Shown one piece after another: positions 18,590 through 26,617 of a DNA stretch of 52,309 nucleotides. Made by a program: the position numbers and the translations under genes. The stretch is taken from the NCBI RefSeq assembly GCF_000961795.1, contig NZ_LADU01000004.1, forward strand, positions 1 to 52,309, read 5' to 3'. The stretch comes from Hyphomonas sp. BRH_c22 (GTDB lineage Bacteria; Pseudomonadota; Alphaproteobacteria; Caulobacterales; Hyphomonadaceae). Each line of letters opens with the position of its first letter. The stretch's first letter is position 1. Below the pieces are notes generated by a model, which saw only the letters and a list, made by a program, of their open reading frames with translations, made no database searches and had not been told where the DNA came from.

Positions 18590-20078
18590 CACGGGTCTCC
18601 TTGCGGCAGACACGAAGCACTTCGGTCACGCTTGTCTCGCCAGAGAACACGTAACGCCGCGCATTCTCGATGAGACGGTGATGGTCAGCAAAGGCGACGG
18701 CCTCGATGGCATCCTCTGTCGCATCTGCGTGCAGCAGGTTGCGCACGGCATTGTCGACGACCAGGAGTTCGTAGATCGCGATACGGCCATGGAAGCCGGT
18801 ATTGCCGCAGGCCAGGCAGCCCTTGGGCGTGTAATGCGTGAAGGATTCGGCGTGCGGCAGGTCGAGCGCCTCATACTCGGCTGGCCCGGCGGTCGCAGGT
18901 TCCTTGCAGACGTCGCAGAGCTTTCGCACGAGGCGCTGTGCCATCACGGCCCGCAGGGTGGACGCCATGAGATACGTTTCGACGCCCATGTCGCGAAGGC
19001 GGGTAATCGCACCTGCGGCGCTGTTAGTGTGGAGCGTCGAGAAGGCGAGACGGCCTGTCGACGCGAACTCGAAGGCTGCTTCGGCAGTTTCAAGGTCACG
19101 GATCTCACCGACCATGACGATGTTGAAGTCCTGACGCAGGATATTGCGCAGGGCCCGGGCGAAGGTCAGGCCGACCTTGGAGTCCATCTGGGTCTGGCTG
19201 ATGCCGGGAAGTCCGTATTCCACGGGGTCTTCCAGCGTCATGATGTTCACGTTGCCGGTATTCAGACGCGATATGGAGGAATAGAGCGTAGTCGTTTTGC
19301 CCGAGCCGACAGGGCCAGTGACGAGGATCACGCCGTTGGGCTGGCCGAGGACCTGATCGAAGCGCTGGTAGGTGTCGGAATCCATGCCGAGCTGTTCAAG
19401 CGTGAGCAGCGCGTTCTGTGTGTCGAGCAGGCGCAGCGCAACGCGTTCGCCAAAGCGTGTCGGCAGGATGGCCACCCGGACGTCGATCGAGCGGCCTCCG
19501 GCCTGCAGCGAGATGCGCCCGTCCTGCGGCAGGCGCTTCTCGGCGATATCGAGGCGTGCCATGACCTTGATGCGGGACACAAGCGGGGCCGCCAGTTTGC
19601 GAGGCGGCGTCAGGACTTCGACGAGATCCCCATCGATCCGATAACGGATGGAAAGCTTGTCTTCAAACGGATCGATATGGATATCAGAGGCCCGGCGCTT
19701 CATGGCTTCGTAGATGAGGCCGTTGATAAGGCGGATGACGGGGGCGTCGTCGCTGCCACCAAGCAGGTCGGCCGCTTCGGGTATGTCGTCAATCAGGCTC
19801 TCGAGTCCGCCACGGCTTGCGACAGCGGCTTCAATGTCTGTTGCGCCGAGCGGTCCCTGGCTGAAAGCAGCCGTCAGGGCGCGGTCGAAGCTCGGCGGAT
19901 CGAGCGACTCGATTGCATGGGACCGTCCGAGAGCCCGGCGCGCCTCGATGAGCGACATCGCGTCAGCCCCCGTGCGTACGCCCACGGTCAGCCTATCGCG
20001 GTCAGGCAATACGATCAGGCCCTTCTCCTTGGCAAAAGCGTAGGTGAACTGGCGGGTTGAGGCGGCGTGCGTGCTCAT
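18576..20078 (-). CDS. gspE: Type II secretion traffic ATPase GspE
   Basis: This 500-residue protein is the cytoplasmic hexameric ATPase powering pseudopilus assembly. It contains Walker A GPVGSGKT, an Asp box (TLEDPVEYG), Walker B-like FNIVMVGEIRD and a His box (FSTLHTNSA). Near the C-terminus is a four-cysteine zinc module (CDVC ... CLAC), all four Cys being present. I choose the ATG at 20078, a few bases after the gspD stop. An in-frame start 14 codons earlier would overlap gspD by 38 bases and adds an atypical His/Arg-rich tail. Confidence 0.95.
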   Translation of the reverse strand: MSTHAASTRQFTYAFAKEKGLIVLPDRDRLTVGVRTGADAMSLIEARRALGRSHAIESLDPPSFDRALTAAFSQGPLGATDIEAAVASRGGLESLIDDIPEAADLLGGSDDAPVIRLINGLIYEAMKRRASDIHIDPFEDKLSIRYRIDGDLVEVLTPPRKLAAPLVSRIKVMARLDIAEKRLPQDGRISLQAGGRSIDVRVAILPTRFGERVALRLLDTQNALLTLEQLGMDSDTYQRFDQVLGQPNGVILVTGPVGSGKTTTLYSSISRLNTGNVNIMTLEDPVEYGLPGISQTQMDSKVGLTFARALRNILRQDFNIVMVGEIRDLETAEAAFEFASTGRLAFSTLHTNSAAGAITRLRDMGVETYLMASTLRAVMAQRLVRKLCDVCKEPATAGPAEYEALDLPHAESFTHYTPKGCLACGNTGFHGRIAIYELLVVDNAVRNLLHADATEDAIEAVAFADHHRLIENARRYVFSGETSVTEVLRVCRKETRDGSV

Positions 20079-20082
20079 GGGA

Positions 20083-22026
20083 TTATTTCGGTGGCGGTGA
20101 TCCGAGAACTTCACTGACAAAGGCGTCCAGCGAATTCACGTTCGACTTCTTGTCATTCCAGAGCTCCTCGGCGCGCACGAAACGATAGCTGCGCGAGGTG
20201 GCTTCGCGCGCGCTCTGGCGGTCGCGAATGACGGTCGGGCGGATGAAGACCATGAGGTTCGTGCGCTTGGTGGCCTTGCCTTCGGAGCGGAACAGGCGAC
20301 CCGCAACCGGCATGTCGCCAAGAATTGGAACCTTCTCGTTCGCGATCGTATCGGATTGCTGGATCAGCCCGCCGATGACGATTATTTCGCCGCTGTCGGC
20401 AAGGACGTCAGTCGTGATCTGGCGTTTGTTGAACACGAGGTCCGATGTCGCTGTCGAAATGGCACCGTCGATGCTGGAGACTTCCTGATTGATCTCCAGG
20501 CGGACGGCATCGTCGGAAGAAATGCGCGGGGTGACGTCAAGCCGGACGCCGATCTCCTTGCGGTCCACGGTCTGATAGGGGTTTGTGTTGTCCGCGCCAA
20601 GGACTGTTCCGGTAATGATCGGGACTTCCTGTCCGACGAGCAGGGACGAGGTTCCGTTGTCCAGTGTCATGTTGAACGGTTTCGACAGCACCCGGGAGTT
20701 CTTGTCGGATTCCACGGCTGTGAGGATAGCACCGAACAGCGTGTTGCCATCCTGGCCGCCAATGCCGGCGCTAATGCCTGACAAGCCAAGCAGGGATGTC
20801 ACCGCAGCGGAGGCGAAAGGATTCGTGTCACCGCTATTGAAGGGCGTGTCCCCGCTCAGGGCGCCCGCGAGGGCCAGGAGGTTGGGGGCCGAACGAGAGT
20901 AGTTTGTCGACACGAATGGCACCGACGAATTGCCGGTGCCGCTGAGCAGGAACTGCAGGCCGAGCTCGCGCGCCGTGTCGTCGGACATTTCGACGATGAT
21001 GGCCTCGACGAGCACCTGGGCGCGGCGCTTGTCGAGGTCCTGGATAACGCGTTCGAGGGTGAGGAGGGTTTCGCCCGGCGCGTTGATCACGAGCGAGTTG
21101 GTTGAGGCGTGGAAGGCGATGGTGCTCGGTGTGACTTCGCCCCCGGCCTCGCCGCGCCGGAATGCCATGGCGCCCGCGACTTTTTCAAGGATCGGCACAA
21201 TGTCGGCCGCGTCGGCATTTTTGAGCGGAATGACGCGAAGCGTGTCTTCGACACGATCGGTCGCGTCCAGCTGATTGACGACCTTCATGGCGCGTTCGAC
21301 CATCAGGTTATCGCCGCGTATCACGATCGAGTTGCCCGATTGTGACGCGATCGCCTGGAAGTTCGTTGCATAAGAATCTTCGCCGCCGGGTTTTTCCAGT
21401 GCCATAAGGATCGATTGCATTTCTCCCGATGGAATGTTCCGTAGAGAAATTGTTTCAGTACGCGTGCGATCTTTATCGATCCCGGCCACCAGCTGGCGAA
21501 TGCGCGGGATGTTCGACGCATAGTCGACGACGACCAGCGTGTTCGAACGTGGATTGGCGATCACCTGGCCTTGTGCATCGACGAGGGGCTTCACCATTTG
21601 CGCAGCTTCCAGCGCATTGAAATTGTTGAGGTGAATAATCTCCGTGACCAGGCTGTTGGCGCCTGTTGAGCGTGTTCCGGCCTCGCTGACCCCGGATTGT
21701 TCCGGGATGATGCGATAGGTGTCCTTGCCTGCGGGAATGGCAGTGAAACCGTGCACACGCAGCGTGGAAAGAAAGACGTCGAAGACACCTTCCTTGGTCA
21801 GGGGCGAAGATGATGTGACCGTGACGCGCTTGCCGCGAACATCCGGATGCACGATGAAAGTGTATCCGGTCACAATGGAAACGTCGGCGATGAGCGAACT
21901 CAGCTCCACATCGTCAAAATTCAATACATGACGCGAAGATGCCTGAGCAGACTCTCCAGTCAGTGCGAAGGCCGGCAAGGCTGAAGAGGCAAGCAGGAAT
22001 GCCGACAGGCCGATACGGAAGTTCAT
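20083..22026 (-). CDS. gspD: Type II secretion outer-membrane secretin GspD
   Basis: This 647-residue protein has a cleavable signal peptide (MNFRIGLSAFLLASSALPAFA). Periplasmic N0 and N1-N3 domains come next (HPDVRGKRVTVTSSSPLTKE; NTLVVVDYASNIPRIRQLV), followed by the secretin barrel, with VGQEVPIITGTV and the conserved GEIIVIGGLIQQS and VPILGDMPVAGRLF segments. The start at 22026 lies 1 bp after the gspC stop with a GAGGGAG site, better than an in-frame ATG inside gspC. It forms the outer-membrane exit channel. The C-terminus (SPPPK) may include a short S-domain-like tail for pilotin binding; this is not certain. Confidence 0.95.
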   Translation of the reverse strand: MNFRIGLSAFLLASSALPAFALTGESAQASSRHVLNFDDVELSSLIADVSIVTGYTFIVHPDVRGKRVTVTSSSPLTKEGVFDVFLSTLRVHGFTAIPAGKDTYRIIPEQSGVSEAGTRSTGANSLVTEIIHLNNFNALEAAQMVKPLVDAQGQVIANPRSNTLVVVDYASNIPRIRQLVAGIDKDRTRTETISLRNIPSGEMQSILMALEKPGGEDSYATNFQAIASQSGNSIVIRGDNLMVERAMKVVNQLDATDRVEDTLRVIPLKNADAADIVPILEKVAGAMAFRRGEAGGEVTPSTIAFHASTNSLVINAPGETLLTLERVIQDLDKRRAQVLVEAIIVEMSDDTARELGLQFLLSGTGNSSVPFVSTNYSRSAPNLLALAGALSGDTPFNSGDTNPFASAAVTSLLGLSGISAGIGGQDGNTLFGAILTAVESDKNSRVLSKPFNMTLDNGTSSLLVGQEVPIITGTVLGADNTNPYQTVDRKEIGVRLDVTPRISSDDAVRLEINQEVSSIDGAISTATSDLVFNKRQITTDVLADSGEIIVIGGLIQQSDTIANEKVPILGDMPVAGRLFRSEGKATKRTNLMVFIRPTVIRDRQSAREATSRSYRFVRAEELWNDKKSNVNSLDAFVSEVLGSPPPK

Positions 22027-22027
22027 T

Positions 22028-22918
22028 CTAATCTCCCTCAGGGAAGCGCAGCGTGACGGGCACAGCGGCGCCATTGCGCTGTAACGTCATGGATAGTTCG
22101 GTTGCCGTGGACAGCCGGTCGGAAAAACTCTGAATGTCGATTTCGCCGACGGGCTTGCCTTCGACATGCGTGACAAGGTCACCAGGTTCGAGGCCTGCAT
22201 TCGAAAGGTCACTCGCCGGGCCGGAGGTCGTGATACGGTAGCCCGTCAGGAGACTGTCCGAAAATACCGGAGCGATGTCGAGCGATGCGAGCAATGACCG
22301 ATTCACCGTGGCAGCAGGCGTCTCGGAAATCGTTGCAGGGCGGGGCGCGCCTTCGATCAGGCCGCTTTCTCCCGGGCGTGACAGGACAGCCAGCGCATCA
22401 ATGCTGCTGTCCATCATGAGTGTTTCCAGCGCCCCTGATTTGCGGATCAGGACACGGTCTGGCAAAACGCGGTCGAGTGTGACGCCTTCAATAATCGTGT
22501 CGCCGGCATGATAGGTCAGCGCCCGACCGTCGGGGGTCTGGATGACGGCAATCGACACCTGTTGGGAAGCCGGTTCGCGCGTACCTGTCGCGACCGATCG
22601 CACGCCTTTAAGGGTCAAGTTGAGACTGGTCGCAGGCGCATCCGGAATAATGTCACCTCCGGGCGCCCCCGTTCCGAACCGGTTTGAGCGGGTCAACAGC
22701 ATGAGGTCTGCGGTGGCGAGAGGGGAACTTTCGGATGCGGGGGCGGTTGTCGCGGGCAGACGCAAGGGCTGGCTGACAGCACCGCCCGGTTCAATGAGAA
22801 GCCAGATGAAACGGGCAGTCAGCAATCCCAAAGCGGCAACCAGCAGGAACATGAAGCCGCCGCGTACGCGCGGCAGGAAGTGCAGTGCCTTCTTCGAAAG
22901 AATGTTTAACTGGCTCAT
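22028..22918 (-). CDS. gspC: Type II secretion protein GspC (PDZ-type)
   Basis: This 296-residue protein is the first gene of the operon. It has one membrane helix (about 20-43), a periplasmic homology region (ADLMLLTRSNRFGTGAP ... LKGVRSVATG), a linker, and a C-terminal PDZ domain (SDLSNAGLEPGDLVTHVEGK). GspC joins the secretin GspD to the inner-membrane platform and contributes to substrate choice. PDZ-bearing rather than coiled-coil GspC is usual in Pul/Out-type systems. Confidence 0.92.
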   Translation of the reverse strand: MSQLNILSKKALHFLPRVRGGFMFLLVAALGLLTARFIWLLIEPGGAVSQPLRLPATTAPASESSPLATADLMLLTRSNRFGTGAPGGDIIPDAPATSLNLTLKGVRSVATGTREPASQQVSIAVIQTPDGRALTYHAGDTIIEGVTLDRVLPDRVLIRKSGALETLMMDSSIDALAVLSRPGESGLIEGAPRPATISETPAATVNRSLLASLDIAPVFSDSLLTGYRITTSGPASDLSNAGLEPGDLVTHVEGKPVGEIDIQSFSDRLSTATELSMTLQRNGAAVPVTLRFPEGD

Positions 22919-23003
22919 ATTCTACTCTGACTGCAAATTTCCTGCCCGGATTGGGTCGCCAGGGCCCCTGGCGAACAGGTGAGCCATCGCCGGGATCCGG
23001 CAT

Positions 23004-23032
23004 TTAGAATGTTGATGAAGTAAACAGGTCAA
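23004..23032 (-). promoter_or_regulatory. Candidate promoter of the gspC-N operon
   Basis: On the minus strand a TTGACC (-35-like, 23032-23027) and a TTCTAA (-10-like, 23009-23004) are separated by 17 bp. They lie about 85 bp before gspC, in an AT-richer gap (22919-23140) that contains no convincing gene. The -35 match is good and the -10 weak, so this is a suggestion only. Confidence 0.33.
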
Positions 23033-23140
23033 TAGTGCCAAGCTGAATTGCAGTACATGTTTTTAATTCTTCATAGTTGGATGTCGTCCTAATAACGTAC
23101 ATCTTTTCATCTTCTGGCGCGATCTGGACGTCAAAAGCAG

Positions 23141-23455
23141 TCAGAACAGCACACTTGCGGGCACGTTCAGGGCTTCTGACAGCCTGCGCGCTGTCTTGAG
23201 GCCAAACGTCTGGCCACGCTCGATTGCCGATATGTGATTGGGACGAATGCCGCACAGTTCGCTGAGTTGGCTTTGGGTCAGCAACCTTAGTTCGCGCATG
23301 ACACGAACAGGATGTTCGCCGGCAGCAATCCGTCTCTGCGCCTCTTCCGGAATGGCCGGCTCGGACGTTGGCATCTCGGCCAAAGCCTTCTCGAGTTGCG
23401 CGACCTTGACTTCGAGATCAATCAGCCGTCCCTCAAGTCTGTAAATCAAATCCAT
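23141..23455 (-). CDS. Small XRE-family (HTH_3) regulator, antitoxin-like
   Basis: This protein of 104 residues has a heptad-like N-terminal helix (residues 1-28, LEGRLIDLEVKVAQLEKAL) that could dimerise. A short linker follows, then a Cro/C1-type helix-turn-helix at about 50-104 (LTQSQLSELCGIRPNHISAI). The segment IAAGEHPVRVMRELRLLT resembles XRE antitoxins of type II toxin-antitoxin pairs. However, no toxin-sized gene adjoins it, so it may be an orphan regulator. I choose the ATG at 23455 over a GTG three codons earlier because of a GGTGGA site. It sits between the T2SS operon and the lipoprotein/receptor pair and could regulate either. The 280 bp to its right is the AT-rich promoter region of the lipoprotein gene. 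Confidence 0.8.
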   Translation of the reverse strand: MDLIYRLEGRLIDLEVKVAQLEKALAEMPTSEPAIPEEAQRRIAAGEHPVRVMRELRLLTQSQLSELCGIRPNHISAIERGQTFGLKTARRLSEALNVPASVLF

Positions 23456-23735
23456 ATTTTCCACCGAGGCCGCCCCTTGATTGCATTAATCCTCTGGTTC
23501 TCAATTGGCGCTCAATTATTCTGGATTTAACGCGCTCACATGTCGTTTTCGCGAAAGTTTTGTGACGCTCTCCGTGTTTTGATCACAGTTATTCGGGGCG
23601 AGCGTGCCTCGCCGTGCGAGTGTCTTAAAACCGAAATATTTCCGTTAATTGTTTGTCATGCCCTCCCGCTATTCAGCCGCTGACGGGGTCGCGATGGAGT
23701 CGGCCTATCCAACGCTCAGAATCTAAGGGGTTCCA

Positions 23736-26498
23736 ATGATATTTCGCAGGTCAGTTAGCGCGATCGCGCTCTGCTTCGCAGCAGCGTGTTCACAGGGAAG
23801 TAACATTGCTTCACCGGGTCCAAGCAATCCAGGAACGCCTCCTGGTGGCGGCGGCGGCGGTGGCGGTGGCGGTGGCGGTACTGCGTCATGCCCGGCAGGT
23901 TTCACGGAAGGCGCTGCAGTCGGCGGCCTCACGACCTGTAACCTTTCTGGTACATATCTGAGCGACCTTACACTTCCGTTCGTTTCTGGCATCGCTTATG
24001 CCGTCGACGGCCGGGTGGATATCGGCGTGGACGTCGGTGCAGATGGCACGGACCCCGACGGAACAGCTGCAACGCTGACCATCGAGCCAGGCGTAACTGT
24101 TTTCGGGCGCACCGGCGCTGATTACATTGTCGTCAATCGCGGTTCGCAGATCGATGCAGACGGCAATGGGGCCAATCCGATCGTCATGACCAGCGCGAAC
24201 GATCTCGTCCGCCGCGCAGACAGCGACCCGTCGAATGATTTTGGCGGCGACAATATTGGTGAGTGGGGCGGCCTTGTGATCCTGGGCCAGGCACCCATCA
24301 ACCGCTGCCGCAATGCCGCAACGCCTGCGACAGTCGATTGTGACAACGTGGTTGAAGGCGTGAGCAACCCTGACGCCGTTTACGGCGGCGCTGACCCGAC
24401 GGACAACAGTGGTACACTGCGTTACGTCTCATTGCGCTTCTCCGGGTTTGCAATCGGCACTGGCAACGAATTGAACGGCATCACGCTGGCGGGTGTTGGT
24501 TCGGGCACGACGGTTGATTATGTCCAGGTCCACAACAGCTCGGACGACGGCATCGAATTCTTCGGCGGAACGGTGAACGCCAAGCACATCGTGCTGACGG
24601 GCAATGATGATGACTCGCTCGACACTGACAATGGCTACAATGGCAGCCTTCAGTATGTGGTCGTGAAGCAGCGCACTGCCGGCGGTGACAATATGGTTGA
24701 AGCCAGTTCGGTGGCAGGCATCTCGCCAGCTTCTGATGCTAACATATCCAACTTCACCTTCGTCGGTGATGCAGGCGGCAACGCCCTTCGCCTGAACACG
24801 GGTACGGTCGGCACCTATGTCAACGGCGTGGTGACTGAAGTCGCGGAATGCTTCCGCTGGGAATCTTCGGCAGGCAATGGCGTGGCCGGCTACCAGGCGG
24901 GTGTGGACCCGGCGTTCAACTCGGTCCTGTTTGACTGCGCTGCTGGCGTGGAAACGGCAAACTCCGACCCGGGTGCTGCAACCGCAGCCATCGCAGCGGG
25001 CACCAATAACTCCACGGCAACAGCAAGCACGCTCGCAGCCTCTTTCTTCCCTGGCCCGAACGAAGCGGCTGTCACACCGTTTGATGCGACAACGCTTTCG
25101 GCATCTTTTGATGCGACTACCTATATCGGCGCCTTTGGCCCGTCCGAAACGGAAACCCAGAACTGGGCAACCGGCTGGACATTTGGCCTCTTCCCCGATC
25201 CGACATGTCCGACCGGTACGACCGATTCCGGGCTTGAAGTGAACGACCAAACGGTCTGCCGCATCTCGGGTGTGATCACTGACGATGTTCGTCTGACACG
25301 CGGAAACATCTACGAAGTTGTTGGACGTCTGGATGTCGGTGTTGACATCGGTGCTGATGGTGCAGCGGCAGGTGGTGATCCGGCGTCTCTGACGATTGAA
25401 GCCGGCGTCACAATCTTCAGCGGAAGCGGCGCAGACTATATTGTCGTGAACCGTGGCTCCCAGATATTCTCGAACGGAACGAAGGAGAATCCGGTCGTCC
25501 TGACATCCGAAGCGGATGTCACCGGTACGCAACCCAACCCGGAAAACGCCATTGGCGAATGGGGCGGTCTGGTCATCCTCGGCCGCGCGCCGATCAACCG
25601 CTGCCGCAATGCCGCAACGCCCGCGACAGTCGATTGTGACAACGTGGTTGAAGGTGTGACCAACCCTGACGCGGTTTACGGCGGTGCCGTGCCAGCCGAT
25701 AATAGCGGTTCGTTGCGGTATACGGTGGTCAAGCATTCCGGTTTCGAAGTCACGACAGGCAACGAATTGAACGGCATCACGCTGGCTGGTGTTGGTTCGG
25801 GCACGACGGTTGATTATGTCCAGGTCCACAACAGCTCGGATGACGGCATCGAATTCTTCGGCGGCGGGGTGAATGCAACGCACCTCGTGCTGACGGGTGC
25901 GGATGATGACTCGCTCGACACCGACAATGGCTACAATGGCAGCCTTCAGTATGTGGTCGTGAAGCAGCGCACTGCCGGCGGTGACAATATGGTTGAAGCC
26001 AGCTCGGTTGCAGGCATTTCGCCGCCTTCCGATGCCAAGGTCTCCAACTTCACCTTCCTGGGTGAAGCAGGCGGCAACGCTTTCCGCCTGAACACGGGTA
26101 CGGTCGGCACCTATGTCAACGGCGTGGTGAAGGAAGTCACGGAATGCTTCCGCTGGGAATCTTCGGCAGGCAATGGCGTGGCCGGCTACCAGGCAGGTGT
26201 GGACCCGGCGTTCAACTCGGTCCTGTTTGACTGCGCCGCTGGCGTGGAAACGGCAAACTCCGATCCGGGTGCTGCAGCCGCAGCCATCGCAGCGGGCACC
26301 AATAACTCCACGGCAACAGCAAGCACGCTGATCAACAGTTTCATCAATGGTGCAGCCGAGTCGGCCGTCACGGCCTTCGATGTAACGGGTCTGTCTGCTG
26401 ACCTTGAGCCAGTCGACTATATCGGTGCTGTCGAGAACGCCTCGGACACCTGGTGGCAGGGTTGGTCGTGCGGCCTCGAAGCCAGCGACCCTTGTTAA
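23736..26498 (+). CDS. Surface-type lipoprotein with two tandem beta-rich domains
   Basis: This protein of 920 residues has a lipoprotein signal peptide ending in FAAAC (Cys18), followed by Ser at +2, which favours outer-membrane sorting. A linker contains twelve consecutive glycines (37-48). Two homologous domains follow, beginning near Cys52 and Cys491. Each contains GEWGGLVILG, INRCRNAATPATVDCD, LDTDNGYNGSLQYVV and ECFRWESS, and their register suggests a right-handed beta-helix. Paired cysteines in each domain fit disulfides made outside the cytoplasm. I do not know its function. A co-directional TonB-dependent receptor follows, and a complete T2SS operon lies behind it, suggesting a T2SS-exported ligand-binding partner of the receptor (inference). 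The start has AAGGGG upstream. Confidence 0.85.
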   Translation: MIFRRSVSAIALCFAAACSQGSNIASPGPSNPGTPPGGGGGGGGGGGGTASCPAGFTEGAAVGGLTTCNLSGTYLSDLTLPFVSGIAYAVDGRVDIGVDVGADGTDPDGTAATLTIEPGVTVFGRTGADYIVVNRGSQIDADGNGANPIVMTSANDLVRRADSDPSNDFGGDNIGEWGGLVILGQAPINRCRNAATPATVDCDNVVEGVSNPDAVYGGADPTDNSGTLRYVSLRFSGFAIGTGNELNGITLAGVGSGTTVDYVQVHNSSDDGIEFFGGTVNAKHIVLTGNDDDSLDTDNGYNGSLQYVVVKQRTAGGDNMVEASSVAGISPASDANISNFTFVGDAGGNALRLNTGTVGTYVNGVVTEVAECFRWESSAGNGVAGYQAGVDPAFNSVLFDCAAGVETANSDPGAATAAIAAGTNNSTATASTLAASFFPGPNEAAVTPFDATTLSASFDATTYIGAFGPSETETQNWATGWTFGLFPDPTCPTGTTDSGLEVNDQTVCRISGVITDDVRLTRGNIYEVVGRLDVGVDIGADGAAAGGDPASLTIEAGVTIFSGSGADYIVVNRGSQIFSNGTKENPVVLTSEADVTGTQPNPENAIGEWGGLVILGRAPINRCRNAATPATVDCDNVVEGVTNPDAVYGGAVPADNSGSLRYTVVKHSGFEVTTGNELNGITLAGVGSGTTVDYVQVHNSSDDGIEFFGGGVNATHLVLTGADDDSLDTDNGYNGSLQYVVVKQRTAGGDNMVEASSVAGISPPSDAKVSNFTFLGEAGGNAFRLNTGTVGTYVNGVVKEVTECFRWESSAGNGVAGYQAGVDPAFNSVLFDCAAGVETANSDPGAAAAAIAAGTNNSTATASTLINSFINGAAESAVTAFDVTGLSADLEPVDYIGAVENASDTWWQGWSCGLEASDPC
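24255..25033 (+). repeat. Near-identical internal repeat, copy 1
   Basis: This is copy 1 of a 779 bp block within the lipoprotein gene. It recurs exactly 1,296 bp downstream, in frame (432 codons), checked at four anchor points. Long stretches are identical at the base level, including synonymous positions, around 24462-24540 and 24840-24960. Confidence 0.9.
25551..26329 (+). repeat. Near-identical internal repeat, copy 2
   Basis: This is copy 2 of the 1,296 bp-spaced repeat in the lipoprotein gene. Similarity ends abruptly after the ACAGCAAGCACGCT motif, where the two copies diverge into different C-terminal segments. High base-level identity indicates a recent duplication or continuing gene conversion between the copies. 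Confidence 0.9.
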
Positions 26499-26508
26499 GT
26501 TGAGAACC

Positions 26509-26544
26509 GCCGGGATGGCCACGCAAGCCGTGCGCCATCCCGGC
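26509..26544 (+). terminator. Intergenic hairpin between the lipoprotein and TonB-receptor genes
   Basis: The arms GCCGGGATGGC and GCCATCCCGGC form an 11 bp stem, extended by CACG/CGTG inside with one unpaired base. It begins 10 bp after the lipoprotein stop. The following ACTTTCATTT is only weakly T-rich, so it may be a partial terminator or a 3' end stabiliser rather than a full stop. It would give more lipoprotein than receptor message. Confidence 0.6.
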
Positions 26545-26617
26545 ACTTTCATTTCAGGGCAGATACCGAGGTTCTCGATTGGGCGCCTCAGATCCACGCC
26601 AAGCTAGGTCAAGAAAA

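Noticed and set aside
20079..20120. Longer gspE start 14 codons upstream
   Set aside because: It would overlap gspD by 38 bases and add a His/Arg-rich tail not seen in GspE proteins.
23004..23255. Second minus-strand frame overlapping the XRE gene, possible frameshifted extension
   Set aside because: The XRE protein ends naturally after its HTH; the other frame shows no recognisable domain and no ribosome site.
23590..23735. Possible CRP or PhoB site before the lipoprotein gene
   Set aside because: TGTGA and TCACA halves occur but with the wrong spacing, and a single TGTCAT has no tandem partner.
24429..26597. Minus-strand open frame of about 720 codons
   Set aside because: It is antisense to the repeat-rich lipoprotein gene and arises from its codon bias; the translation is Arg/Cys/Ile-rich with no signal or domain.
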